The notes beneath the pieces are model-generated. The model searched no databases, was not told the DNA's origin, and saw only the letters and a program-made list of their open reading frames with translations. A stretch of 64,000 nt of DNA from Lonicera japonica (lineage: Eukaryota; Streptophyta; Magnoliopsida; Dipsacales; Caprifoliaceae): contig CM038464.1 of assembly GCA_021464415.1 (NCBI GenBank), forward strand, positions 53,619,328 to 53,683,327, read 5' to 3'. How positions within the stretch are numbered: position 1 is the first letter of the stretch; each line of letters begins with the position of its first letter. Made by a program: the position numbers and the translations under genes. Below, piece by piece: positions 47,360 to 59,957 of this stretch.

Positions 47360-47870
47360 CTTCCTATTAAAGAACTCAACTCCTTGCAAAGTCAACAACT
47401 CATTGAACCAACTTCCTCTCCATGGACATGTGAAGCGTGCTATGTTAATAAAAGGTTAGAACAAGTTAGAGGAAAGTTAAGACTTATCATCAATTACTAG
47501 CCGTCAAATCAATTTCTCGGAAGTCATAAGTTTCCAATCCTTTAAAAGAAGTCGATGTTTCAACACCTCTCAAATATAAAGGTTTTTTCCAAGTTTGATC
47601 TTAGAGCATGATTTTGGCTGTTAGACATTCACCCAGAAGACTTAAAAAAAATAGCGTTTTGTATTCCCAATCATCATTTCCAATTGACGGTCATGCCCTT
47701 TGAATTAAAAAACACACCCTCTTATTTTCAGAAAGCCGTGATCCAAATCTTTCAACCCTTGCTTGCTAACGCCCTAATCTACATTGATCATATTCTCCTA
47801 TATTCTCCAGATGAAGCCTCTAAGATAAGATATTTTAATACGATAAGGACACATTTTTATTACCATAAAT
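47360..47870 (+). pseudogene. Endogenous pararetrovirus (Caulimoviridae-like) RT fragment
   Basis: Degraded reverse-transcriptase sequence readable in stretches: an early LIEPTSSPWTCEACYVNKR region, then KVFSKFD, then a continuous part to 47870 with FCIPNHHFQLTVMPF, SYFQKAVIQIF and YIDHILLYSPDE. Wording and spacing match the RT of plant endogenous pararetroviruses, such as florendovirus-like elements, better than gypsy or copia RT. It is interrupted by stops (for example near 47520-47620), and the catalytic YIDD motif reads YIDH, so it is a dead fragment. Only about 500 bp remain, with no capsid, movement or RNase H region seen. It lies between the two inverted arms at 45575 and 48985. Confidence 0.75.
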
Positions 47871-48089
47871 AATACCAAGCACAAAATTAGAATTAATTGC
47901 ATGAGTTTTGACATATGTACCCATATCAATATATACATTGTATATACAAATTAGTTTCTACCACGACTGTTTACTAATTTGCTAATTACATTTTTGTTTA
48001 TCTTGATTAGATTCATTGGGTAATACTAATTTTTTTCCTAAATTATAATTTTATTTTTTTGAAGATTTGTTTACAAAACTTTGATTAAA

Positions 48090-48345
48090 GTTTAGAAGTT
48101 TCACTGCAAACTTGAAGTGAAATTTACTAGTTTCACTGCAAAATTTGAAGTGAATTTTACAAATTTCATTGCAGATTTGTAAAATAATTTACAATTAGCA
48201 AAAAATAAATAAATAAATTATGTCTTAATTTAGAAGTTCACTATTTCACTACAAGTTTTTCAAAAATGTTGTAGCGAAATTTACAAATTTAACAGCAAAA
48301 ATACGAATTGTAGTGAAACTTACGAATTTAACTGCAAAAATATGA
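48090..48345. repeat. Degenerate repeats of a TTTCACTGCAAA motif
   Basis: TTTCACTGCAAA/AAATTTGAAGTGAA/TTTACAAATTT words recur four to five times with drift. The pattern of short partly palindromic units resembles the arrays in the MITEs at 1632 and 2345, but the sequence differs and no element borders were found. Confidence 0.5.
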
Positions 48346-48984
48346 ATATATGAATAATAATGTAGTTAATTGTCTCATAATTTGAATTTCTATATATCTT
48401 AATTGTAAATTTATAAATTTTCAAGTATTCTAAAAAAGATTTGTTTGTATTATTTTAGGTAAAGTTTTTTATTTGTTTATTTAATAAGGGTGTAATAATG
48501 TTAAATGGGCATTTTTATCTGTAATAATATAAATTTTATAAAAAATGAGTTTTGGTTGAAAATGTGTATATCATGTCCTTCTTGTTTAAATCTATACATG
48601 TTAATGATTTATCACCCAAGAATGAAAGATATTTTGTTTTTCTTGATCAAGCACATTTCCACAAAAACTGTATGTGTGCTAGAATTTGTTAAGATCGAGC
48701 AAGAGAGTGGGAATAAAAAAATGTTATAGAATGAGAGTACAATGGGTTTTGTTTATAAATTTCCAGCTGGATTAATATTTAATAACATAACAGTTACGTT
48801 ATAACTAGAAGTTGTTGCATGAAATGAAAGCTCGCCACCAGTTAGTAGTACTATATACTATATACTATATATTTATGTTTGTATTGCCTGCAATAATTTT
48901 GTTAATTTTCCTATGCTAGCTTGGCTTGTCCTTCCAACTTTTCGAAAAACAAATTCAAAACTCTTATGATTAGTGCCTGATCAC

Positions 48985-49800
48985 TATTGATGGTGCAAAG
49001 TATTAATTCAATTTGCCCCGCAAACTACGAGCTGACATGTGGCCGTCCATGTCAGCAACCAAGCCTGCTCCAGCGGGAGGAGATCGAAGGAGCCATGTTA
49101 GGTCACTATAAGAAGAGTAGAGCCCCTCAAAGATTGGGCACCCACTTGAGAGTTGATTATGGATAGCGAATTACGGAGCTCTGGCTCCATAGCTCTTTTG
49201 GCGAGCTTTGGAGCTCTTTCTCGCCTAAACCACTATGCCAGAGTGGTTAGCAGAAGTATGGGCAACTGCCACCTGCTCTGCAGAGCGCGCATAACTCCCC
49301 TCACTTTCATTAAATGCACACTAACTGCATTTAATGCACCAGAATTCATGGAGAAGTAAGGTCGGAGTAGGTAATGGTCGAAGCATGGCTCCAGACTTGC
49401 TTTAGGAGCCCTGACTACACGTTTTCTCCCAGTCATATATATATATATATATATACAAGAAGCATTTACTTCTTTAAACAACCAAGTTCAACCAACCTAG
49501 TAACAATCAGATAAACTGAAGAACGGAGAGAACCCCTAATTCAATAGCAAGAATACAAGAGAGAAGTAAAAGTTCAGAATACTCAGTAGAGCTCCTAAAA
49601 TAGAGAAGCCAGAACTCGCGTAACTCGAGTATACTCCTATTGTGATAGTGTGATAATAGAATAGTTAGAGAGGCTTTTGTAAGTTTGTAATACGTGTTTG
49701 TTTATCATTAATATAAAGCAAACCGAGTTCCTAACTATATTCCACAGAGGATGACTAACCCGTATCTTCATACGAGACCAACCACCTCTATACATATCTG
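48985..49800 (-). repeat. Right arm of a large inverted repeat (LTR-like)
   Basis: The inverted counterpart of 45575-46330. The correspondences run from CCGAGTTCCTAACTATATTCC and AGAGGATGACTAACC (about 49720-49760), through GAAGCATTTACTTC (about 49460) to ATTAAATGCACACTAACTGC (about 49309-49328). It contains a TA microsatellite near 49435-49455. The short frames in it (49153-49359, 49233-49481) have no recognisable domain. Confidence 0.55.
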
Positions 49801-49809
49801 ACTCTGTTG

Positions 49810-52370
49810 ATTTGTTGCGTTTATAATAATTATTATTTGATCCGATCATTTGACTGTTTGGTCTAAAATACCCCTTCAGTTTTTAGCACTAACAACTATT
49901 TACAGTGAAAATTAGTTGAGGTGCATGAAAATTAATTTAGACATATTGTAGCAAAGACAAAAATAAAAAATATCAAAATTTGTTTGAGCAATGTAGGTTG
50001 TGTGGGGTCTATTTATCTTAATTTTTAAGGTTGTTTAAGTGAAAAACTTGAGTCATGATAAATGTTTCGTGTAATAAATATTATGGTTAAAGCCTAACGG
50101 GTTCTAATCTTTGCTGCTGTAGATGGTCTTCCATTGTCTATTATTTTAAATGAAATAGATGTATTTATCCTAAATTTTAAGATTTGGTTAAGTGCTTACG
50201 GGTGGCTAAAATTTAGCCAAGTCCAGTTTGAAAAGAATTAGCTCAGTCGAGTGTTGATAACCAGAAAATAAATGAAAGTGGTGATGATGGGCAGCAAATC
50301 AGCAATAAAATAATAAAAAATAATAAAGATGGGGCCATATTTGTTTGAAGGTAGGTTTCCCCGGTGGCTTTAATTCTCAATTCGGGAGTACATCATTCCT
50401 TGGGGAGTGTGTGTGTTGATTGTATTAATTTAAAAGCTTAAAGTGCCAGTTCGATTGCAAAGAGATTGGGATTTGGCTAGAGGAGGAAGAAAATAACTAA
50501 ATGGAGTATGTAGAGAATACAATAGAATTACCGAGTTAATGGTTTTTCCTTCCTATTTATATGCATAAGATATAATTACATTAGGGTTGGTGGAATATAA
50601 AAATTATTATAAAAGGTAAATCTAGGCACTATTATAAAGTAACGGTTGTCCATAACTCTTTTTACATATATACAAGTAGTTATGTTTCATTTATTTCCCA
50701 TTGTTTATCGTTCAGATCAGCTTTTTTCTTGCTTGTTGGCCGACTATTATTGATCGATCATTATTACTTATATAAATCGTTATTCATCTTTAGTTGGACT
50801 AACTTAGTAATCGGCGAAAATAAAAATGCATATTGGTCGGTTCACTACCTTCCTTTGTGCAAAGTATAATGAACTTAATAGTTTTGGGCCTCAAGGCGAC
50901 CGCGATACGAGCCAGTCAAACTAGACTTGGCTGAAAGCCCACTTATAATTTTTACCTCCCATAATAACAATTTTAAGTTACAATAAGTGTCACAAGTGTT
51001 AAAGATTTAAAGCACTCACAAGCTACAATTTAAGACTCACGCCAAATAGGTATTTTGTTTTAAAGTTTTAGAATATTTTTATGAATTGCCAAAACTTACG
51101 TCCATTATATATAAAAACGAGTATTACTTGCATTGCTTTAATTTGAAAGGAAAATGCATCTTAAGATTAAAAAAAACTCATAGATAATACAAAATGCAAA
51201 ATTGTGATCCTCGTGTTAAACATTACATGAGCTATAATTAAGAGGATCGATAAAATGAGGTCCAAACCAGTTTGATCAAGTGACTCTGTTAAGATCCTTT
51301 TTTGAAAACACATGTTCTAAGCATATTTTTAGCATTGATTAGTTTGATTGAGTGTTTTTACTAGGCCATCTCCACTATATAAGGTGAATTGTGAATGGTT
51401 ACATTTTTGCATTATAATGGCCGCACAACTCAATAATTTTGTTAATTAAAAGGGTAAGCAAAATGTACTGTATCAATTGATAATATCTTTAATGGGAGCA
51501 AAGTGTAGTGTTAAATCGTGTTTGGGATGGATTATTATATGCCATTTGAGAGTGAGATATAAGACTGTGTGAGTTGTGACATCTAATCAGATGTAATATT
51601 GTCTTACATTACATTTGAAAAAGTATATGTAAGAATTTATGCATTCTAAATTTATATTAAGGGTAAGAATCTATGCATTCCAAATTTATATCGAGGGTAA
51701 GAATTTATGACATCTGGAAATAGTCGGGAATAAAGACTCTTACATCTCATCCATTTTTTTTACCATTTTTATAGTGCAAAAGTAACATAAAATATATGTT
51801 AAATATAATCATTTAGAATAAATTTTTATCCTATGTAGGTCGAGATGCCCTTAAGATCATTGTGTTGGTGGATAATTAACCTTAAAGGGGGTTAATAGGG
51901 TTTATGACAAATAATTGATTTTCAAAAAAAAATTTTGAATGTAAAAAGTTATAACTAGTAATAAACTCAAACAAAATAAAGTAAATACTTGAAATGTAAA
52001 GGAGTTTGAATTTAGAGAAATTTAACCATTAATCTAAGTCATTTTGTTTGCGTGGTTCGATTTTTGGCCATACATCCACGCCCGAAGTCAGTACTCGAGA
52101 AATTTCACTATATGATCTTCTTTGCGGGTCAAGATCAAACATTCTTTACTCCAAATTTCTTTACAATCGAAAATCAAACCTCTAAAAGTGTGATAATACC
52201 CACTCATACAAAAATGTCAAAATCCTTACAAGTGTGATAATACCCACTCACTCACACAATATTTATCTCTTACTAAATATAAGAGCACCTTTTACAAAGT
52301 ATAAATGATTTTTTAGTGATTAAACACTAAGATTGCTTTTAAGGATAAACAATGATAAAACTTTTAAATT
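49810..52370. other. Intergenic DNA, no gene; one triple tandem repeat
   Basis: No coding region supported. At 51629-51715 a 34-bp unit beginning GTAAGAATTTATGCATTC is repeated two and a half times (starts 51629, 51663 and 51697). The stretch 50360-50900 has the mixed composition of a degraded LTR but no borders were found. Confidence 0.4.
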
Positions 52371-52374
52371 AAAA

Positions 52375-52835
52375 CATAACTTATAAGATGACGCGGATAA
52401 GGCTACATGGGCTCAAATCAACTTGCGTAGGCCCATTAGAATAAATTAGAAGCTTTATTTTAAGTAATTTTAATTATAAGAATTATTTACTATTTATTTA
52501 TTCAATTATGAATGTTTTCCTTAGTCAATTAGGATTTAGATTAGTAGTTTCTTTATTGTGTTTAGATTAATATTTTTCCTTATTCTATTTGAATTAGTAT
52601 TTTCTTTATTCTATTTGAATTAGTATTTTCTATACCCTATTTAAAAGGGGATCATTGTATTATTTTTATAACTAAGACTTTATTCATAATAATATTGAGA
52701 GATAATAATCCTCTTTGGTTCTTCATGAACTACTTGAACTTATCTATTTGTCCGTGGCATTCATTCGACTTATCAATAAGTATTCCGCACCCGGTTGTGG
52801 TGTTTTTGTTTTTCACCATAATTTGATTGTAAAAA
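52375..52835 (+). mobile_element. Possible LTR remnant
   Basis: The order of signals resembles a retrotransposon LTR: TGGGCTCAAATCAACTTGCG and CCCATTAGAATAAATTAGAAG early, a direct repeat of TTCTATTTGAATTAGTATTT (about 52580-52630), a TATTTAAAAGGGGATC promoter-like segment (about 52638-52653), and a TTATTCATAATAATATTGAG region near 52680-52700. No TG/CA ends or TSD were established. Confidence 0.35.
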
Positions 52836-54965
52836 CGGTCCAGGTTCTTTAAAGGAAATAACAATAAGATAAAACTCTTAGACTCTTAAGAATAAGATGA
52901 TGATACACGCTCTTAAGATAGCTTTGTAAAACTTAAAGAAGTTGTGTGTAATTTATCCTCCTCCTCTTCCTCCTACTCATTCTTCTTCTTCACTATATAT
53001 AGCAACTTCTTCTTCTTCTTCTTCATCACTGTATATAGCAATATAAATATGATCATCATATAAAAAGCCATTAGAGAAGAGCTGTTGCCACATGGGAGAG
53101 AGAAGAAAGGAGAGTTTGAATCTTTGAAATATAAAACCCTTTTTGAATTTTGAAAGAATCGGGTAACTTATAAAAAAGATGACTAGTGGACTAGTCACTT
53201 TTGTGCTTTGAATACTTATCAAAACGAGGACTACTAGTTTTTGGCTTAAAAACTCAAGTCAACTATAGAAAGTTTGCTTGTTTTTATCTTATGAGCTTTT
53301 CTAGAGAGTTTATCTAATATATTGTATTTGTGAAACTTTTACAAGAGAACTTATATACATTAGTCTAATTTAGCTCGAATCTTCAATTATTTGTTCTTCT
53401 TTAGTTTCTTTCATGATGGATCTTCTTTTCTTGAGATATAAAAAGACTTGGCCTCTTCACGATAACAAGGAGTGGTACGGTCCATTACTTTTATGAGTAT
53501 ACAATGCTTCTAGTCTTGGTAGTTTGAATAATTTATTTACGATAAACTTTTTGCGCTTATTGGATTAAATTGAGACTAAGAGAGACAAACTATTAATAAC
53601 ACTTTTAATAGAGTATTTTTGTTTTAATTATCAAAATATAAATTAAACAAAGAATATTTATTTAATTGTATTTCACACATTGTTTGACTAATAAATAATT
53701 TGCTAAAATTCTAATTTGACCAAAGTACTTTTTACTGATAAGAAATAGATGGCGGATTCATTTGTAAAAACGTCCAGATAGGTTATTTAGTGTAGGGTAT
53801 ATTTATCTAATAACATTATGCCAAAAAGTTAACTTTTATTAATTTTTTTACAACAGTTAAGTACTCTAATCCGTTTTGATCAAGGGCAAATCCAAGATCT
53901 TTTAAAGGAGTAAACTAGTTTTAATACTTAATTAAGTTAGATTATGCTATAACTAGAAAGTTAATATATTATAACATTAAATATTTGGACTGAACTACAA
54001 CTTCGATCCAGCATTGGTTTGAGTTCCAAACACATAGGATTATCCATTTAGGTTCCAAATGTTAAGAATTCCAAATGTTAAGAGTACGCATTGCTTTGAT
54101 TTCATGTAATGTGCACGGATTAGCTTGTATAGAAAATACACGTGAGCAAAAATAGAGACTCAAAATCACAAGTCTAATTCCTAAAAAATATAAACTTCGA
54201 GGGTTATTTTATACGTAATATATTTTAAATTTTTTAATTTTGGAGTGAATAGCATGTTTTTGACCGGACCAATAAAAAGAGATTAGTTTAGTGCATATAT
54301 ACAAACTGACTTGATTTAACTAAATTGTTTGAATAAAAACAAAAAATGTGCCGAAAATAAAAATCTTTGAAAACGTGCAAAAGATTGGAGGCTTATACAA
54401 GAAAAAAATGGGAAAGAGAGGGAGAGAGATTGGAAAGTCTTGTACAGTCCATAAGCTTCGGTTCTCATCGTCTTTAAAAAAAATGAAAAAGAAACTTTGG
54501 GCTGCTTTTGGTGGTATTTATTAGCGTTCATCTTCAATAGAGAAATTTAGTGCGTAGTCTCTCTCTCTCACTTTGTTTTTCATTATTTTTAATATTTTAT
54601 TTTACGGTCCATTAATTTCTTTTAGTAGTTTGTGATCCTTAATTTATAGTTTGTTTTTCTTGTAACCACGGTAACCGATTACTCAAGTACGATAAACGGT
54701 ATTTCTTAAATTACTCAATTACAATATTTAAAGTTTCTCATATTACTTAATTACGATAATCGATATTTGTTAACCTACAGTATCTAAGGATATAAATTTT
54801 TGCCAAAGGCAGTTTGGTAATTTGAAAATTGATTGGAATTGTGAGCTTTTAAAAAAAAGGTTATAAGCCATAGATTAAAAAATTTCAAAAATAGGGATTG
54901 ACTACTAAGAAGTCCTCTTCAATATCATGTACATGTAGTTCAATCATTTAACAACCAAATGTGAG
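52836..54965. other. Intergenic DNA, no gene
   Basis: A CTT/TTC microsatellite lies at about 52960-53030; on the other strand it gives runs of glutamate in a chance frame (52977-53222). Nothing else recognised. Confidence 0.4.
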
Positions 54966-54969
54966 GAGT

Positions 54970-55285
54970 TAAGAGCTCGTTTGATTATCCTCCGAATTAT
55001 GAATTAGACAATTTAAAATTGTTAAATTTGTGAATTATCTAATTTGAGCGTTTGGTTGCAAAAATGAATTAGTACAGAACGTCATAAACTTAAATTAACA
55101 CTTAAGAGATTAAATAAGAAACTTAGAAATATAATTAAAATTACATAATTTATAACTATCATATAAGTTCAGGCGAAAAAAATCACACAATAATTTCTTT
55201 TTATTAAAATAAAAAATTAACAATTTATTAATTACAATAAAACAATTATAAATAAAATAAATTATGCAACCAAACAACGTAAATA
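54970..55285. mobile_element. MITE copy related to 24225-24590
   Basis: It starts near GAGCTCGTTTGATTATCC and ends near ATTATGCAACCAAACAACG, which are weak inverted termini (CGTTTGATT against the complement CGTTGTTTGGTTGC). It shares several blocks with 24225-24590 in the same order. TAA occurs near both ends, compatible with a Tourist-type TSD, but the exact borders are uncertain. Confidence 0.55.
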
Positions 55286-55289
55286 CTTG

Positions 55290-57136
55290 CACGTGAATCA
55301 ATTAAATGGTAACAAAACAAGAGTCAAATCTTGAGTTTGGTTGTTAAAAACATGGAAACGTTAATTGATGGGAAAAATAGGTAGGTAATTTATTATTGGA
55401 TGTGACCATTCACACTTCATACAAATATTTTAAGATTTGGTTTGATATTAACATATAAAATGGTTAAAAAAATAAGAGTGTTCTTAAATACACTCAGATA
55501 ATTCGTCTTCTCAACCTATTAAAAGCTAAAATAGCGTCAATCGTAACCTAAAAAATAGCGTAAAACCCATTCTACTCACCCTAATTTTTATACATTAAAA
55601 AATGCTGCTAATTTGTCCTCTCACCACTTAAATTTTTAAAAATTAATTACAAAACTATATTATTTATTCTTTCAAAGTTTGTACTAATCTGCTTCAAACT
55701 TTGGATTATATTATTGTATAATGTTTCCGAGCAGGTTGCAAGCAAACATTTTAATCTTAATGTACTAATCGGCTTTGACCAATGCTCCAAAACACACACA
55801 TAAACAAAATTAAATCACTGCATAATAAATCGAACAATTATGCTCGAATTTCACTATTTTCTTCGATTTCTCAATCCTTTAGCAGAAATTGAACACAATA
55901 CGATCAAATAATCATGGATCTACCGAATTAAGAGCGAATAATCACTTCTAATTGCATACTAAATAAAAATACAAAAAGACTACCAACCAGCAACACTAAC
56001 TTACATGAGAATAGCAATCAAAAGAAATAAGAAACAACTTATTTTACAATAATTTTGGGTGGAGTGTAATATTGCAATTTACCTACAATCCAACACTAGG
56101 AAATTCTCAATATAAATAATCACAATTGACTAGCAAGATTAGATAATAAACACGAGCATCATATTTGCATAGTTAAACATTTATAATGCAAATTTTCAAA
56201 ATTTTCATTCGGATAATACTCGGCTTATGCTATCAAGTATACAAATATAATGTTGGTGTGAAACCAGCAACTCAAATGAGAAAACAAGCCCCAATTTTCT
56301 AAATATTTTGGTGTACTCAGCTTGGGTTTTCATTTTTAATTTGTTTTTGAGATAGGGGGTGGAGTTTTAGTTTGTTAATTTTAATTTTGAAGAGAGAGTT
56401 TAGAAAGAAGAGCTCGGGTGTCTGTAAAAAAAATGTTTATGATTTGTGATATGAAATATTATATAATCATTAAAAATATATTTCTTACAATTAATATTTT
56501 ATATTTTTTTCATAGGTACTATGACTTGTACATAATTTTTAATGAAATTTATTAAGAACAATGTAATTTTTTTTATTTTAATGCAAAAGTTAATATTATT
56601 TAATATTTTTACTTTTAGTGACAAAACATTATTGTCTCTATATTATTTCAATAAACTCATCCCACCACTAGGGTGAATTGCAAGTTTTTTCAAAAAATTG
56701 GTGAAGTAGTGAGAGGAAAGTATTCTCATACTGGGGTGAGAAGACAGATTATGTAGGTGCATTTAAAAATACCAAAAAATTATTGATTTGTTTAAAAAAT
56801 TAAAAAATAAGTTGCAGGAGATTAACTCTTATTTTTTTTTCTTTTAGGGTTTTTTTCAATTATTTTTTATATTATTATCAAACAGATCCTAACAAAAGAT
56901 AATATTTAAAGATACATTTTCATGGTATTTTGTGATATTTTTGTGTGTCTAAAAATTATTATGAAATGCCAGAATATATTTTTTTCATCGAGTGTTAATA
57001 CCAACACCTTTTAATATTTCAATTCCTTTTACCTCTGCGGTATAGGAAAGTGAGGCGTAATTGTAGAAATTGACTCCCATACTTTTTAAAATCTAAGTAT
57101 TGTTTAGGAGAAATGCTATGTAGATCAACAATACTC
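55290..57136. other. Intergenic DNA, no gene
   Basis: AT-rich unique-looking sequence. No coding region, TIR pair or RNA polymerase III boxes found. Confidence 0.4.
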
Positions 57137-57139
57137 CAA

Positions 57140-57650
57140 GGCCTCGTTTGATTTGAGTATTAAAAAGTGGGATGTAATTATTAATACCACTTTTTTTATA
57201 ATACTTTGTTTGATTCGCACAAATGTGCTGGAATTATTAATACCGGTATTAATTTAATACCACTTTTTGTGGTATAATTTAATACCATGGGGGAGGTGGT
57301 ATTATTTATCCAGAATTAAGAAAAATGAATCATATATTTTCAAAAATGCCATTACTATTATAATATTTTCAAAAATGCCACTACTAATACATTATTTTTA
57401 TTTTTAAATTATTTTTAATTATTTTTTTTAAAAATTTTATTTTTTTTATTTTGTTAGTCTAAAATATAATTTTGTATATGAGTTACAGAACCAAACATGA
57501 TATTAACATCAGTATGAGATATCCCAGTGTTAATACTGCGTGAATCAAATAGAATATTGGTATTAAATTAATACCGAGATTAATAATCCAGTATTATTAA
57601 TACTGGTATTATTAATCCCACTTACCTTAATACCTGAATCAAACGAGCCC
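57140..57650. mobile_element. Tourist-like MITE, full copy
   Basis: A 511-bp element. Left end GGCCTCGTTTGATTTGAGTA is mirrored by the right end (complement GGGCTCGTTTGATTCAGGTA). Flanked by CAA at 57137-57139 and 57651-57653. The interior is built of GGTATTAATTTAATACC-type palindromes. A disrupted relative is at 41801-42450. Confidence 0.78.
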
Positions 57651-57953
57651 CAAAAGTTATTGCCCAAATGAATTTAGTTTTTTGAACGACAGAAGCTCAA
57701 ATGAAATTAAACTACAAATTTATATTGGTGTTTGAGAGAAAGCAATGATCAATAATAGCCAGAGGTTAAACGCTATTTTTGTCTTTTTATTAAGCTACAT
57801 TGCTCATGAAAATAATATTCAAGACGGAATATTTAATTTTAAGTAAAAAGTGGGCAATAAAATACCAGAAACAGAAAAATGCATAATCTATGGGGATGGT
57901 ACATTTCTCACCTTCAAATTTAAGGCATTCAAACATCTGCATGAATACTATTA

Positions 57954-58490
57954 GGGTACGTTTGATTGCAAGTATGTAATTTATATGGAAAGAAAATAAA
58001 TTTCAGGTAATTGAATTGCCTAGAATTAAGTTGCATGAAAAATGTAATTAAATGTGTTTGATTGCCTTAATTTTTTACCCGAAAAAAATTGGTTGTATTG
58101 TGGCATTTTTAATGTAGAAAAAATTATGGGTATGTTTTTTTACATAATTTTATAGTCATGATGGATCTTGTTTAATTGATCTTGATTAGTAGATTTTAAA
58201 TATTAAATTTTTATTAAATTTTGAATTTTGTAGTTTAAGTTATAACATTTTTAATGTAGAAAATTGGTAAAATTTTGTCTCGAAAAACGTACAATTGCCT
58301 AGAAAATAAAAACAAGCCCCCCCCCCCCCAAAGAAAATATTTTTCTTGTTTACAAGGAAAAGTACATGAATAGTAGAAAAAGTGGGAGTTTGACTCCATG
58401 AAAAATAATTGCAATCAAACGCTATAAAAGTGAGAATTTGAGTGAAAAAGCCATATTTTCCGTAAAAAATATGGCCAATCAAACACACCC
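57954..58490. mobile_element. Tourist-like MITE with TTA target duplication
   Basis: A 537-bp element, left end GGGTACGTTTGATTGCAAG, right end GGCCAATCAAACACACCC, flanked by TTA at 57951-57953 and 58491-58493. It includes a C-homopolymer at about 58316-58330. The interior has no coding capacity. Confidence 0.8.
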
Positions 58491-58493
58491 TTA

Positions 58494-59057
58494 GATTCAA
58501 AATAAATAGTTTTTTTTATTTTAGATGCGGTACGTGTAATTTATATGTAAACGATTTACAAAAAATATACGCATATACAGAGCAGCCCCCGATTGTAAAG
58601 AAACAAAGTCTAAATTAATTGAACGTTAACATGTCATTCTTTTTCGATTGGTTAATGAATGAAGTCTCTTGTCAGAAAATGTTACACAAATTTGTATTAA
58701 GAAATCATCTTGTCCTAACTATACAAAGTGATAATTTTAACAACATAATTTTTTTAATATATATTACAATAATGAGCGGACACATAATCACTATAAAAGT
58801 GAACATAAAATACTACTTTAAAGATAAAAAAAAATTCTAATAATTATATTTATATGGATCAAATTGATTACATTCTTTTTATGACGATAAAAAAAAAGGA
58901 AGCCAAGAGACCGTAACTCATTCATAAAATTCAGAACTTTTTAGTTTGGAGGAATTGCATTTTTCTTCGACGAAGGAAAGAAAAGGTCAAGATTGGAATT
59001 GGACCTCTCCTCTCTTTCAATTACAAGGAATTTTTTTAGCATGCAATGTATTTACGC
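58494..59057. other. Intergenic DNA between two MITEs
   Basis: No supported feature. The frame at 58619-58840 is AT-rich, lacks any domain, and is probably chance. Confidence 0.4.
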
Positions 59058-59060
59058 TTA

Positions 59061-59954
59061 GGGTGCATTTGGCGCGCCGGATAAAGAGGTAGGATAAGAT
59101 AGGATAAAGGCTGGATAGGATAAGAGTCGGAATTAGTCGGATATAAATTATGTGAGATAGGATAACAAAGGAATTAGTCGGATAAGGATTAAGTGGGATC
59201 GGACATGATAAGGATTAGTCGGACAAATATTTAATAAAGTTTGCATTTGATGGAGTTCCGGATTACAAGTCCAGATATTATATAATACAACTTACTTTTC
59301 TTTTAAAAATATATGCAATTTTAATTGTTGTGCACAATTTATTTTTTAACTAATGCAATTCTTCTATTTATAAATAAGTTTCGTAAAAAACTCTTTCGGG
59401 AGAAAAGTTCTATATCACCTACAATATTTACAAACTAGGCATTAACTCCCATTAAGTACAATTTCAAATTCTAATGTTACCCTTTTTTGTAAAATTAAAG
59501 CTTCTTATAAATATCTTCATTTAATAACAAAATAAATAAAAATGACATATTATAAAAGAAATGAATTTTATTAGTTGAGTTACTGTGATTTTGGGTGGTT
59601 GAAAATTTTCATTAATAAATTTGATTATCTAAAAGGTGTAAAGAAAAAGATTAAAAGAAATTAATTAAAATTAAAATTTTATATTCATTTTGTTATCCGG
59701 CAATCATGGGATAAAATAATACCACCTATAGGGGTGGTATATATTTATCTGGTTCTAAAGGGATAAAATGATAATTAATCCCGAATGCAATTCAGTCCCG
59801 TGTTGCGCTAAACGTGTGATATGATTAAAATATCCTATTCACCCTTGTGCCAAACACATGACAAGATTTATTTATCCTATCCTTTCCGATAACAAACACC
59901 GGATATGGTTAATTAATCATATCATGCTTTTAATCTTGCACGACAAACACACCC
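59061..59954. mobile_element. Tourist-like MITE/DNA element with TTA target duplication
   Basis: An 894-bp element with left end GGGTGCATTTGGCGCGCC and right end GACAAACACACCC, flanked by TTA at 59058-59060 and 59955-59957. Sub-terminal GGATAAGATAGGATAAAG-type repeats are mirrored by TTATCCTATCC on the right. Related in ends and GGATAGGATAA words to 17014-17445. No coding region. Confidence 0.78.
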
Positions 59955-59957
59955 TTA

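Noticed and set aside
47684..47872. A functional retroelement polymerase gene
   Set aside because: Only a fragment with a YIDH instead of YIDD box and stops upstream; no other domains nearby.
52977..53222. Acidic-tailed small protein
   Set aside because: The glutamate run is the complement of a TTC microsatellite; no other coding evidence.
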